Shown: piece by piece, positions 53,148-62,280 of the stretch | Layout of the letters: each line of letters starts with the position of its first letter | Position numbering within the stretch: the stretch's first letter is position 1 | Origin: G963664115 sp965263045 | GTDB lineage: Bacteria > Acidobacteriota > Terriglobia > 20CM-2-55-15 | Direction of reading: 5' to 3' | Length of the DNA stretch: 64,000 bases | Assembly: GCA_965263045.1 (NCBI GenBank) | Contig: CBDHGK010000041.1 | Coordinates: 4,402,001-4,466,000 of the forward strand | Position numbers and translations under genes: made by a program | The notes under the pieces: model-generated | Seen by the model: only the letters and a program-made list of their open reading frames with translations | Told to the model about the DNA's origin: nothing | Databases searched by the model: none

Positions 53148-54696
53148 GTGTGCTCTCCTCTGGCTCCGCATAATAGGCGGCGCCGCGAATGTTGTCGTGA
53201 TGGGGCGTGGGTAGGGTTTCGGAATCCTCGAACGGCAAACGGTCCTGGGCCGAGGACAGGATGTTTTTGACGGTTCGGTAGCTATAGGACTGTAAGCGAA
53301 GTGCTCGGGCACTGGCGGCTTCGAGCCGCTGGGCGCCGTAGCGGCGTCCCAGGCTCATCAATCCCAGGCAGGAGCGGTACCCCTGCTCAGGATGGGGCCA
53401 CCGTTTTATCATCTCCTCGGCCAGTCGGCCGGTCTGAGAGCCGGTTTTCTCCGCCCAACGGATCAGCCGGGATGGTGTCCATGCCGCATGGGCTCGATGG
53501 GAACTGGGCATATGTTCCGACAGAGTCGACGGTTGGTGATCGTAGCGGCGAGGATGAGAGGCGACGCGCCGGCCTTTGTGGTAGACCTCGACAATCGAGG
53601 CGGTGTAACGCGCTTCCAGGGTTTCCTGGATCAACTGGTAGGGCACGCTGTAGGGATGGTGATCCACGGTCACGTGGTAGTCGATATTGGCACGACAGCC
53701 CTTCCACTCGGCCTGTTCATACCGATCGGTCGGTAGTGGCTGTAGGGCCGGTCGATCCAGCCTTTCGTAGAGTTCCAGGCGGGACACGCGAAGCTTCTGC
53801 ATCGGCCGCTGGTTCAGTTCCAACAGCAACTTTCGAATCGCCCCGTTCAAGTCCGCCAGACTGAAGAACGTGTGATTCCGGATTCTGGCCAGGAGCCAAC
53901 GCTGTGCCAGAAGGACCGTGGCTTCGATTTTTGCTTTGTCTTTGGGTTTCCGAGGCCGGGCCGGAATGACAACGGCGCCGTAATGTTCTGCCTCATCCTG
54001 GTAGGTGCGATTCACTCCTGCTTCGTAGCGGCAGGACAGGGTAATGGCACTCTTGAGTTGATCGGGAACCCAGATCCGGCTCGATCCGCCGAAAAACTCC
54101 ACCATGCGAATATGTACGCCGATCCAGTCGGCGAGTTTCTGGCTCGGTGTCGCTTCGGCGTAGGTATAACCGCTGGCGCCCAGCGCGGCCACGAACAACT
54201 CGACTGGTTTAGTTGTGCCCGTCCGCGGATCCGTCAGTTCTGGCCGTTTGCCGGAAAAGTCGATGAAGGTCTTCTCGCCGGCGCGGTGCACCTGCCGCAT
54301 CGAGGGCTTCAGTTTCTGGGCCCACCGCCCGTAGATCACACAGAACTGGCTGTAGGCATATCCCTTTGGATTCGCTTCCCGGTACTCTTCCCAGAGCAGG
54401 TGGAGGGTGACTCCAACACGCTTCAACTCCTGGTGGATCCGCTCGACATCTGGAACCACCCGTTCCCGGGAGCCCGGTCCCGCGCTGGAAAACAGCCGCG
54501 CTTCAAGCGCGGCCTCGTCCAGTTCCTCAGGCAGCGGCCATTCCAACCCTGCACGTGCCGCCCGTCGGACGTACTCCGAAACCGTCCCTACTCCCACTCG
54601 GCAGGCTCGGGCGATGGCCCGGTGGCTGAGTTTCTGTTCGTGTTTGAGTCGTAGAATCTCGCGTAACTGTCTCATCGATAGCCGTCTTGTTCCCAT
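53011..54696 (-). CDS. istA: IS21 transposase IstA (element B)
   Basis: About 561 residues, similar to element A IstA throughout: helix-turn-helix HRAIARACRVGVGTVSEYVR, candidate catalytic residues in EKTFIDFSGKRPELT, RIWVPDQLKSAITL and RKPKDKAKIEA. I chose the ATG at 54696 because AAGGAG lies six bases before it. The frame is intact. Confidence 0.93.
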   Translation of the reverse strand: MGTRRLSMRQLREILRLKHEQKLSHRAIARACRVGVGTVSEYVRRAARAGLEWPLPEELDEAALEARLFSSAGPGSRERVVPDVERIHQELKRVGVTLHLLWEEYREANPKGYAYSQFCVIYGRWAQKLKPSMRQVHRAGEKTFIDFSGKRPELTDPRTGTTKPVELFVAALGASGYTYAEATPSQKLADWIGVHIRMVEFFGGSSRIWVPDQLKSAITLSCRYEAGVNRTYQDEAEHYGAVVIPARPRKPKDKAKIEATVLLAQRWLLARIRNHTFFSLADLNGAIRKLLLELNQRPMQKLRVSRLELYERLDRPALQPLPTDRYEQAEWKGCRANIDYHVTVDHHPYSVPYQLIQETLEARYTASIVEVYHKGRRVASHPRRYDHQPSTLSEHMPSSHRAHAAWTPSRLIRWAEKTGSQTGRLAEEMIKRWPHPEQGYRSCLGLMSLGRRYGAQRLEAASARALRLQSYSYRTVKNILSSAQDRLPFEDSETLPTPHHDNIRGAAYYAEPEESTHANGTNPGEDEPDEAIGHGRSPRAATPLESVHGSEFRGASGPSSG

Positions 54697-54741
54697 CAAG
54701 TTCTCCTTTTTCAAGGAAGAACCTAACAGGTCTAAACTTCG

Positions 54742-54908
54742 CTACCGACGGGTGATCATGATCGCCGGAATCGGTGATCATGATGCCCGGAATCACTGAT
54801 CATGATCCCGGAATCAGTGATCACGATGCCCGGAATCACTGATCATGATCCCGGAATCGGTGATCACGTTAAATCGGAATCAGTGATCACGATCGTCCGG
54901 AATACGCA
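54742..54908 (-). repeat. IS21-B terminal repeat array
   Basis: About eight imperfect units of GGAATCxxTGATCAxGATxxCC, each with a TGATCA palindrome, spaced roughly 20 bp apart and ending in the terminal CGGAATACGCA. They are the expected IstA-binding sites of element B. Confidence 0.75.
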
Positions 54909-55106
54909 ATTGAAGAGGGCTCCCTCTATCCGGCTCTCCAGAGGCTGGAGCTCAACGGATGGATCATCGGCGAGTGGGGCCTCACGCCAAACAATAGGAA
55001 GGCACGAATCTACAGAATTACGCCTTCGGGTCAGAAGCAACTCGTTAACGAAACCCGGCGATACAAGCGCCTTACCGTCGCGATAGCCCGGGTGATGGGA
55101 GAGTAA
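54909..55106 (+). pseudogene. PadR regulator, 3' part (split by IS21-B)
   Basis: It continues from ATTGA as EEGSLYPALQRLELNGWIIG, then the wing NNRKARIYRITPSGQKQLVN and a C-terminal helix ending VAIARVMGE. The stop lies 7 bases before the next ADOP gene, so this PadR headed an operon with that permease. Without its N-terminus the regulator is lost, so the downstream permease may be derepressed or rely on IS-borne transcription. Confidence 0.9.
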
Positions 55107-55113
55107 TCTCGAG

Positions 55114-57804
55114 ATGCTGCTCAGGCGCTTTCGATACTGGCTCAACCGCGAGAAACGACGACATGCTCTACAGGAAGAACTGCAACTACACATCTCCGAA
55201 AGGGCCGCCGAACTCCGCGAGAGCGGGCTGAATGACTCAGAAGCGAGAACCGAGGCACAACGTCGGTTCGGCAACGTCGGACGCACAGTTGAAGACGTAA
55301 GAGCGGTATGGACTCTAGCGTGGTTGGAGGTCTTTCTTCGAGATGTCCGATATGCGTTGAGGAGTTTTCGCAAGTACCCCAAATTTGCACTCATCGTCAT
55401 CCTTACGATCGCACTGGGAGTCGGTGCGACGACGGCGATCTTCAGCATCGTTAACGGCGTTCTCATAAAACCCCTGCCCTATCCGGAATCAGACCGTTTG
55501 GTTGCCGTTTGGGAATCGGCGCCGGAACGCGGATTTGAAATCGGCTCGTTCGCGTACCTGAACTACCAGGACTTGGCGGCCCAAAACCGATCCTTCATTG
55601 AGACGGCGGCGTGGCGGTTTGACGCGGGTGTCATTCTCTATCGGGGAGAAAGCGACTATGCCGTGGCGCGGCAGATATCATCGAATCTTCTTTCCGTTTT
55701 GGGTACAGCGCCTCTGTCTGGAAGAACATTTGCAAGCGAAGAGGACGTGCCGGGGGCTCCGCCCGTGGCACTCATCAGCCAAGGATTCGCGACACGATAT
55801 TTCAGCGACGGAGGCGGGCCGCTTGGCAGCGTGTTCACGTTCAAAGGCAAACTGTACACGGTTGTGGGCGTCCTCCCATCGGTAGGCGGTATTCTCCGTG
55901 GGGTCGATCTGGTAACCCCGCTGGGACAGAACGACACCTTCGTGATGCAAAACCGGCTGTTTCATCCCGGCATCCGGGTTGTCGCCCGTCTTCGTCCCGG
56001 CGTCGAGGTCGCCGACGCGCGCACGGAGGCTCGCGAGATTGCCCGGCGGCTGAAGGAAGCGTATGCCGACGTCTTTATCTCTTCGACTTTCGTCGTCAAT
56101 CCTCTCGACGAAGACATCCTGGGCTCCCAGATCCCACGGACACTGGTTCTGCTCCTGTCGGTTGTCGGCCTCCTGTTGCTGATTGCCTGTGCCAATGTCG
56201 CCAGCCTCCTCGTGGCCCGCGCTATTTCGCGCAATCGAGAGTTCGGGATCCGGGCGGCACTGGGTGCCGGAAGAGGACGGATAGTGCGCCTATGCCTGAC
56301 CGAGAGCCTGGTGCTGGCCCTCTGTGGTGGAGCGCTCGGCGTCCTCATGGCCCGCGGCATCTTGGATGCGCTCCTTTCCGGCTGGCCGGGCACGCTGCCA
56401 CGCGGCGACGAGGTCAACGTGGACGGGACGGTTCTGCTCTTTGCGCTGGCAACGTCCATTCTCACGGGTCTGGCGTTCGGCCTGGCCCCAGCCTGGGAGC
56501 GGACAGATCGATTGCTCAGCCGCGTCTTCCGAACGGCAGGGCGCGGGACCGTGTGCGGCGGCCGAGGCACGCAGACGGTGCTTGTCGTTTCCGAGATCGC
56601 CCTGGCCCTTGTCCTGTTGACCGGCTCGGGTGCGACGATTCGGACGATGTTGGCCTTGTGGTCCACGGATCCCGGCTTCGATGTCTCAAATTCCCTGATG
56701 GCCCGACTTCTGATCTCCACGGAGGGCTCAGGCACGCCGGAAGCGACTCGCCAAGCCTGGGAACGGCTACTCGACGACGTTCAGGCGATGCCGGACGTCG
56801 AGTCGGCCGCCTTGACCACGCTGGTCCCGCTGACCAACGACGATGGCACCTTGCCCTACTGGCCGAGTCCAGAGCCGCCCCCATTGGATGAAAGACCACT
56901 GGCGCTGTTAGCAATGACGACGCCGGAATATGCAGAGGCCGTGGGTGTTCCGCTGCGGGACGGTCGCTATTTCTCCGATTTCGATCGGAACGATACAGAG
57001 CCAGTGGCTGTCATTGATGAAGTTTTGGCTGCGAGTGCGTTCCCGGGAGACAGTCCTGTGGGCCGCCGGCTTTGGCTCGAAGGAACGGAGCCGGCTCGAA
57101 TTGTTGGCGTCGTGGGACACGTGCGCCATTGGGGGCTCCAGGCCGACGAAAGGGCCCCGGTCCGCGCACAGATATTCTTGCCATGGAGTCAAATGCCGGA
57201 TGACTTTCTCGATAGCCTCACCAGCATGTCCGTGGTCGCTCGGACGCGGACTGCGCCGGAAACGGTTGTCCCGCAGCTGGGTCGGATTGTAGAGGACGGC
57301 GGGGTGCGAGCCGTCCGGGACGCGAGAACGATGGAACAGGTCGTGAACGATTCAATGATTTCCGAACGGTTTCTGCTGTTCCTATTCAACGCGTTCGGAA
57401 TCCTGGCTCTTTTTCTGGCGGCGGTCGGGCTCTATGGAGTCCTCTCGTATCTGTCGCAGCAGAGAACCGCGGAGTTTGGCGTTCGGACTGCGCTTGGGGC
57501 TCGCCGGAGCCAGATCACGCGGTTGGTACTCAGTCAGGGTCTTTGGATGTGTTTGACCGGGAGCATGATCGGAGTTGTGCTGACGGCTGTCAGCATTCGT
57601 TTCTTCGGATCTGCGATCGGAGGCGCACTGATGGTCGGCACGTATCGTCCGTTCGAGAACCGAAGCGAAGGTGTTCCGCCGATCAGTCTGGCCGTCGTCG
57701 CCGTAGCCTTCCTCGTTTTGGTGGCGGTTGCACTGGTGGCAAGCTTCCTGCCTGCGCGGCGCGCATCTCGCGTCGATCCCATGGTGGCTTTGCGACTCGA
57801 ATAG
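55114..57804 (+). CDS. ADOP-family ABC permease with prefix domain
   Basis: 896 residues. The first ~75 residues form the cytosolic prefix domain (REKRRHALQEELQLHISERA, then SEARTEAQRRFGNVGRTVED). First helix FALIVILTIALGVGATTAIF, a periplasmic core domain, FtsX block one (LVLLLSVVGLLLLIACANVA), a second core domain and a second FtsX block (LFNAFGILALFLAAVGLYGV) follow. It starts 7 bp after the split PadR gene. It is intact and likely a self-contained permease needing an ATPase in trans. Confidence 0.92.
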   Translation: MLLRRFRYWLNREKRRHALQEELQLHISERAAELRESGLNDSEARTEAQRRFGNVGRTVEDVRAVWTLAWLEVFLRDVRYALRSFRKYPKFALIVILTIALGVGATTAIFSIVNGVLIKPLPYPESDRLVAVWESAPERGFEIGSFAYLNYQDLAAQNRSFIETAAWRFDAGVILYRGESDYAVARQISSNLLSVLGTAPLSGRTFASEEDVPGAPPVALISQGFATRYFSDGGGPLGSVFTFKGKLYTVVGVLPSVGGILRGVDLVTPLGQNDTFVMQNRLFHPGIRVVARLRPGVEVADARTEAREIARRLKEAYADVFISSTFVVNPLDEDILGSQIPRTLVLLLSVVGLLLLIACANVASLLVARAISRNREFGIRAALGAGRGRIVRLCLTESLVLALCGGALGVLMARGILDALLSGWPGTLPRGDEVNVDGTVLLFALATSILTGLAFGLAPAWERTDRLLSRVFRTAGRGTVCGGRGTQTVLVVSEIALALVLLTGSGATIRTMLALWSTDPGFDVSNSLMARLLISTEGSGTPEATRQAWERLLDDVQAMPDVESAALTTLVPLTNDDGTLPYWPSPEPPPLDERPLALLAMTTPEYAEAVGVPLRDGRYFSDFDRNDTEPVAVIDEVLAASAFPGDSPVGRRLWLEGTEPARIVGVVGHVRHWGLQADERAPVRAQIFLPWSQMPDDFLDSLTSMSVVARTRTAPETVVPQLGRIVEDGGVRAVRDARTMEQVVNDSMISERFLLFLFNAFGILALFLAAVGLYGVLSYLSQQRTAEFGVRTALGARRSQITRLVLSQGLWMCLTGSMIGVVLTAVSIRFFGSAIGGALMVGTYRPFENRSEGVPPISLAVVAVAFLVLVAVALVASFLPARRASRVDPMVALRLE

Positions 57805-58390
57805 ATTGACAATCTCCCGATCCAAGACAGTGTCACAACCTTGCTGGAATTCACACCTAGCTGTGAATTCTGTGAAGGTTGTTCACACGGGTTTTCGTCG
57901 CGAAGCGTCGGAGGCGCCGTCAGGGCAAGGCGCGCGCCGGCCGGGCGACGGAGGCGTACTTAATAGTACGTTGAGGAGCCCGACCAAGCGCAACGCAGCA
58001 CTGGCGGTGGGATCCGGCGCTGGAGCAGACAACTCGTGAGATATGCGGGCTCGATACTCGGATGTCGCGTTCGAGGAAATGTTACCCAAGCCGACTTCTG
58101 GGGCCCGACACTAAGCAGCGCGGCTACTTGAGTCACCGCTCGAGAAAGCGCCCCGCATTCTCAGGATCACAACGTTTGGCGGAACAATCTTGACCAGGGC
58201 GATAACACCTTCAATCTATGAGAAGAACGAACACTTGGAAGTTGAGTGTCAGGTGAAGGTCTTCGGACGCACAAACTTCTTGCTCGTCTTCTATGAAAAA
58301 ATGTCTGGAACCTGAAGCGGGCGGTTGCCGAACATGCACTGCATCTGTTTGGAGCACCGAACCGGACGGTTCCATTTCCTCTGGCAGGTT
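57805..58390. other. Intergenic region with palindromic repeats
   Basis: No supported gene. It contains the large inverted repeat listed next. A GC-rich segment at about 57889-58020 has a symmetrical core GTACTTAATAGTAC flanked by GGCGCC- and CGCAACG-like arms and resembles a dispersed palindromic repeat unit. Beyond it nothing is recognised. Confidence 0.45.
57835..57882. repeat. Large inverted repeat centred on CTAG
   Basis: ACAACCTT pairs with AAGGTTGT and GAATTCACA with TGTGAATTC, separated by a 4/4 internal loop, around a CCTAGC centre. The right arm recurs, inverted, at 13-43. It could be two element ends meeting head-to-head at CTAG or a terminator for the ADOP gene. It lacks a T-run, so I favour the repeat explanation. 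Confidence 0.6.
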
Positions 58391-59488
58391 TCAGTTTTTC
58401 GTCGGCAAGACCACGTCGAGAACGTTCCTAAGCAACCCAGTAAGGTCTCGTCCACCTTCAGCGTTGCAGGCTAGAACAAATCCAACACCTTCTTCTGGAA
58501 AGAAGCGCATCCGAGTTTCCGTACTTGGTTGCAGTCCGTTGAATCCAACCATCCTGTGTCCCCTGAGCGTTCCAACGCCCCACCCCAACCCGAAAGGCGT
58601 CTCGGTCCCGTCAGAAAGCGATTGCGGTCTCCACATCTCACGAAGAGTTTCTTCCTCCAAAATACGGCCGGAGCTAATCGAGATCACAAATTCCAGGTAG
58701 TCCTCTGCAGACGACACGAATCCACCGCCGGGATATATGTTACTCGGATCAAATCCACGTGCGTTCCAGATCTTTCCACCGTCATCGACCCAGTACCCGC
58801 GAACGCGCCCGGGGACCAGGACGAGCGGGTCGTCGAAACCGAAACCATCGACCTGATGTCGAACAAAAAAGTCGGATGCTAAATCCTGAAACGCCTTACC
58901 CGTAACCGCTTCAGCGACAGCTCCAAGTACTGTAAATCCATACGTGGAGTATTCCGTTCGGGTGCCGGGAGCGAACAACAGCGGATCTACGTCGAAGGCT
59001 TTGAGCGCTTCAGTCGAGGTTGTGTAGTGAATTGCGCTGAACACTTCTTCAAGATCACGGTACACGCGCACGCCCGCTTGGTGCGTCAGTAGGTGCCGGA
59101 TCGTAACTGCTCCATAGGCAGCCGGTAGTCCCGCTACATATGTTCGAACAGGCTCATCCAGCGACAACTTTCGTGCCTCTACAAGATCCATAATTATCGT
59201 TCCGGTGACCGGCTTTGACAGTGACGCAAGTCTGTGCACACCATCAGTGTCCAACCTGACGTCCTGTTCAAGATCCGCCATTCCATAAGCTTCTGAAAAT
59301 ATGACCTGATTGTCGGCCGCCACCGCGAGTGACAGACCTGGACAACGGGTAGCTTCAAACTGCACACCGACTGCGGTCCGGACACGTGCAGCCAGACTCC
59401 CTGACCCAGCACTTTCCTGCGCTAGAGCTTGTCCGGCTCCCGCGAATAGGATTGCCGCCAGCGTGCAGGGAGCGATCAAGTTTGCCAT
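58391..59488 (-). CDS. Secreted serine hydrolase, beta-lactamase/class C fold
   Basis: About 365 residues with a signal peptide (IAPCTLAAILFAGAGQALAQ). The catalytic SxxK is in HRLASLSKPVTGTI and the YxN-type motif is YSTYGFTVLG, where the third position is not Asn. HMVGFNG is a candidate third element in the HxG/KTG position. The set is typical of esterase or peptidase members of the group, not true beta-lactamases. I chose the ATG at 59488 to give a normal signal peptide. Confidence 0.82.
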   Translation of the reverse strand: MANLIAPCTLAAILFAGAGQALAQESAGSGSLAARVRTAVGVQFEATRCPGLSLAVAADNQVIFSEAYGMADLEQDVRLDTDGVHRLASLSKPVTGTIIMDLVEARKLSLDEPVRTYVAGLPAAYGAVTIRHLLTHQAGVRVYRDLEEVFSAIHYTTSTEALKAFDVDPLLFAPGTRTEYSTYGFTVLGAVAEAVTGKAFQDLASDFFVRHQVDGFGFDDPLVLVPGRVRGYWVDDGGKIWNARGFDPSNIYPGGGFVSSAEDYLEFVISISSGRILEEETLREMWRPQSLSDGTETPFGLGWGVGTLRGHRMVGFNGLQPSTETRMRFFPEEGVGFVLACNAEGGRDLTGLLRNVLDVVLPTKN

Positions 59489-59703
59489 GTGAGGGACCTC
59501 CAGCGGGGTGATCGGTACCGACCGATCAGGAAACGATTTTGTTGGTATCTTGCAACAGCCCGCAGCCAATAACCACGGAAATCCGGTAGGAACCAGTCTC
59601 CAGCGTTGGATGTAGGAAGGTGGTTGTCGGAAAGGCTCCGTCATGCCCCAGAAATCGGCTTCTGGAACTGAATGCTCAATCTACTGCGGTAGACTGAGCC
59701 GAG

Positions 59704-59926
59704 ATGTCTGTGGGACAACTGTGGTCGCCTGAGCAAGTCGTGACGACGGAGATGGCCGCACGTCTGATCGAAGAACAATTTCCTGAATTTCGGTGTGCTC
59801 AGATCGAGCCTTTTGGCGAAGGTTGGGACAATACAGCCTACGTGGTGGACAAGAGGTACGTCTTCCGCTTCCCTCGCCGTGAAGTGGCCGCTGAACTCAT
59901 CCATATCGAAGCGGAATGTGTGCCAA
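59704..59926 (+). pseudogene. Aminoglycoside-phosphotransferase-like, N-terminal part
   Basis: The N-lobe of an APH-family kinase-like protein: ARLIEEQFPEFRCAQIEPFG, EGWDNTAYVVDKRYVFRFPR and EVAAELIHIEAECVPI. The frame enters IS256 just after and stops. The last residues overlap in alignment with the first residues of the part beyond the IS, so the two pieces may not come from one gene. Confidence 0.75.
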
Positions 59927-61341
59927 TCTTAGTTGGAAATTGAAACGGCTCCAAACCCCATGGTTTGATGGTATTGGAAGAAACAACATCAAGCCTGTAA
60001 GAGAAAGGAGCCGAGATGAGGAGTCTGTTACGTTCGGTAAAGAAACGCAAGAAGTCGCGTGTGCTGGGTGAGGTCGAGGTCCTGAGCCGGGAGGAATACT
60101 CGGGACTGGAATTGGACTCGAAGGTGGAGATGATTCGGGCGTTGATCCCACTGGGGTTGATGCACGTGGAGGAGTTGCTCGACGAGGAAGTGAAGTCGTT
60201 GGCGGGTGAGCGATACGCACGAAAGGAGGCGGCGTTGCGGGGCCGGCGACACGGGAGCAATCCGGGGACCGTGGGGCTGGGTGGCCAGCGGGTGCCGGTT
60301 CGGGTGCCTCGAGTGCGCAGCGTGGCGGGCGGGGAGATTCCGCTTCGGACCTACGAGGAACTCAGTCCGGGTGGCGCGGTGAACGAGCTACTGCTCAGAC
60401 GTGTGCTGTATGGGATCTCCTGCCGGAACTATGAATCGGCCGCTGAAGCGATTCCGGGAGCGATCGGACTGTCGAGTTCGACGGTGTCTCGAGGATTCGT
60501 CCAGGCGAGTGCCGCGAAACTTCGGGAGATGCAGGAGCGGGATCTGAGTGGCGAGGACGTCGTGGCGATCTTCCTGGACGGGAAGGCGTTTGCCGACGCC
60601 CTGATGGTAGTGGCCCTGGGCGTCACGCTTTCGGGCGACAAACGCTTCTTGGGCTTCGTGGAGACCGACACGGAGAACGAGCAAGTGCTGACTCCGTTTC
60701 TCCGTTCGTTGATGGAGCGGGGCCTGGACATCTCTGAAGGCGTGCTGGTGATTGTCGACGGCGGCAAAGGTCTGCGGGCGGCGGTCAAGAAGGCATTCAG
60801 GAATCGAGCCCTGGTCCAACGCTGCCAATGGCACAAACGCGAGAACGTCGTGAGATACCTATCGAAGACCGAGCAAGCCGTGTGGCGACGCCGGCTGCAG
60901 CGGGCCTACGAGCGCCCGGAGTACGACGAAGCTCGGGCGGCGCTCGGAGAGCTCCATGGAGAGCTCGAGGAGCGAAACCAATCGGGGGCTGCGAGCCTTG
61001 AGGAAGGCCTGGAAGAGACCCTCACGTTGCATCGGCTCGGCGTGTACGGGGTCTTGGGCCGTTCGTTCAAGACGACGAATTGCCTGGAATCGGTCAATGC
61101 CCTTGTCGAGGAAAGGTGTGCGAAGGTCGATCATTGGAAGAACTCGAGTCAGCGGCAACGCTGGTTGGCGACGGCGCTCATCGACATCGAACCGCGCCTG
61201 AGGAAGGTGATCGGCTACCGTCATCTTCCAAAGCTCCGCGAAGCCCTCCAGCGAGAGCTGAAAATTGAGGCGAAGACGTCGACGAGATCGAAGAAGAAGG
61301 TTGCATGACCCATCGTGAGCCGTGGAGAGTTTCAACTAAGA
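59927..61341 (+). mobile_element. IS256-family element, ~1415 bp
   Basis: The ends are imperfect inverted repeats: left TCTTAGTTGGAAATTGAAAC then GGCTC, right (reverse complement) TCTTAGTTGAAACTCTCCAC then GGCTC. No 8-9-bp target duplication is visible at the borders, unusual for a simple IS256 insertion. It contains one intact transposase gene. Confidence 0.8.
60016..61308 (+). CDS. IS256-family (mutator-type) transposase
   Basis: 430 residues. Candidate DDE residues: first Asp in VVAIFLDGKAFADALMVV, second in GVLVIVDGGKGLRAAVKK, Glu in FKTTNCLESVNALVEE; the signature CQWHKRENV follows the second Asp. AAAGGAG lies six bases before the ATG. Length and frame are normal. Confidence 0.93.
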   Translation: MRSLLRSVKKRKKSRVLGEVEVLSREEYSGLELDSKVEMIRALIPLGLMHVEELLDEEVKSLAGERYARKEAALRGRRHGSNPGTVGLGGQRVPVRVPRVRSVAGGEIPLRTYEELSPGGAVNELLLRRVLYGISCRNYESAAEAIPGAIGLSSSTVSRGFVQASAAKLREMQERDLSGEDVVAIFLDGKAFADALMVVALGVTLSGDKRFLGFVETDTENEQVLTPFLRSLMERGLDISEGVLVIVDGGKGLRAAVKKAFRNRALVQRCQWHKRENVVRYLSKTEQAVWRRRLQRAYERPEYDEARAALGELHGELEERNQSGAASLEEGLEETLTLHRLGVYGVLGRSFKTTNCLESVNALVEERCAKVDHWKNSSQRQRWLATALIDIEPRLRKVIGYRHLPKLREALQRELKIEAKTSTRSKKKVA

Positions 61342-62064
61342 ATGGGCTTGACTCTCGAAGCGCAGGCGCTGCCTCAAATTGCCCCACAGCTGCCACTACC
61401 AATTCCGGTTCCCAGATGGATTGGTCAGCCAACGCCTGACTACAACTGGCCATTCTCGGGATATGAATTCCTTTCGGGCCGGCCGGTGCCGAGCCTTCGA
61501 TTAACGCCAGAGCAGAGGAGAAAGGCTGCAGTCCCGTTGGCGGAGTTTCTAGCGACCCTTCACGCGGTGGACGCGAGCAGCATAGACGTGCCGGGAGACA
61601 ACATTGGTCGAGCTGATTTGGAAAAGCGGATTCCGCAGTTGCTCACACGGCTTGTCTTAATGAGGGAGAAAGGCTTGGTTGCTGACACTTCGCATTGGGA
61701 AGAGATTGCGAACGAGATACCGCTAGATCTTCCTCGGCCGCCGAACCGGTTAGTACACGGTGATCTCTCCGCTGATCACGTCCTTGTAGACGACTCCGGC
61801 CTGCCCCGTGGCGTAATCGACTGGGGCGATGTTCATGTGGGCCATCCCGGTCTTGATTTGTCCATCGTGTTCAGCCTTCTGCCGCCTGAAGGACGGAAGC
61901 CATTTTGGGATGCTTACGGGAAAGTCGACGAGCCAACCGAAGCGATGGCACGATTCCGTGCCCTTCACGGCGCCGCGCTAAGAGTCGTGTACGGCGACGA
62001 CATCGGTAATGCAGACCTGGTACGAGAAGGACTGTTGGCCATGGATTTCGTACTGCAGTTCTGA
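61342..62064 (+). pseudogene. Aminoglycoside-phosphotransferase-like, C-terminal part
   Basis: The catalytic lobe of an APH-family protein. EAQALPQIAPQLPLPIPVPR leads in; the Brenner-type catalytic loop is RLVHGDLSADHVLVDD and the metal-binding motif GVIDWGDVHVGHPGLDLS. It ends AMDFVLQF. The open frame's first ~9 residues are IS-derived. Family members phosphorylate sugars, antibiotics or other small molecules. With the N-lobe on the other side of IS256, no complete enzyme is expected. Confidence 0.8.
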
Positions 62065-62280
62065 CCCCTGCGTATCGTTCACCGGAAGTCGGCTACTGGG
62101 AAACGTGAAGAAGGTTCTTCCTGACGATTACCCGCGACAATCGCCGATGGGTAGAGCCATCCACTGCTGTAGGATGGGTAAACACAAGGCGACTTTCGGC
62201 GACCGAATCGGGGGTTTCCAGCTCGCTGCGAGCCGCGAAGAAGTGTTTGCTAGTCCGCGCAACTCCAGCAATTGACCCCG
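62065..62280. other. Short intergenic stretch
   Basis: No supported feature; it lies between the phosphotransferase fragment and the minus-strand ADOP-like remnant. Confidence 0.4.

Larger units (their letters stand above)
51987..54908 (-). mobile_element. IS21-family element B, 2922 bp, 5-bp target duplication
   Basis: Ends TGCGTATTCCG and CGGAATACGCA; duplication ATTGA at 51982-51986 and 54909-54913. The istA/istB genes are on the minus strand, diverged from but clearly related to element A. The subterminal repeats are built on TGATCA (GGAATCxxTGATCATGAT) instead of the CCTGAACA of element A. About 300 bp of non-coding cargo lie downstream of istB and include a strong predicted RNA fold. 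Confidence 0.93.

Noticed and set aside
54742..54908. TGATCA-rich repeat array as an iteron-type replication origin
   Set aside because: It ends exactly at the IS21 terminal CGGAATACGCA and no replication initiator gene is nearby.
57835..57882. Rho-independent terminator for the ADOP gene
   Set aside because: Strong stem but no following T-run; the arm sequence recurs elsewhere, favouring a mobile repeat.
61315..62064. Intact phosphotransferase gene starting at 61315
   Set aside because: The first residues come from the IS256 end, and the N-lobe needed for nucleotide binding is missing.
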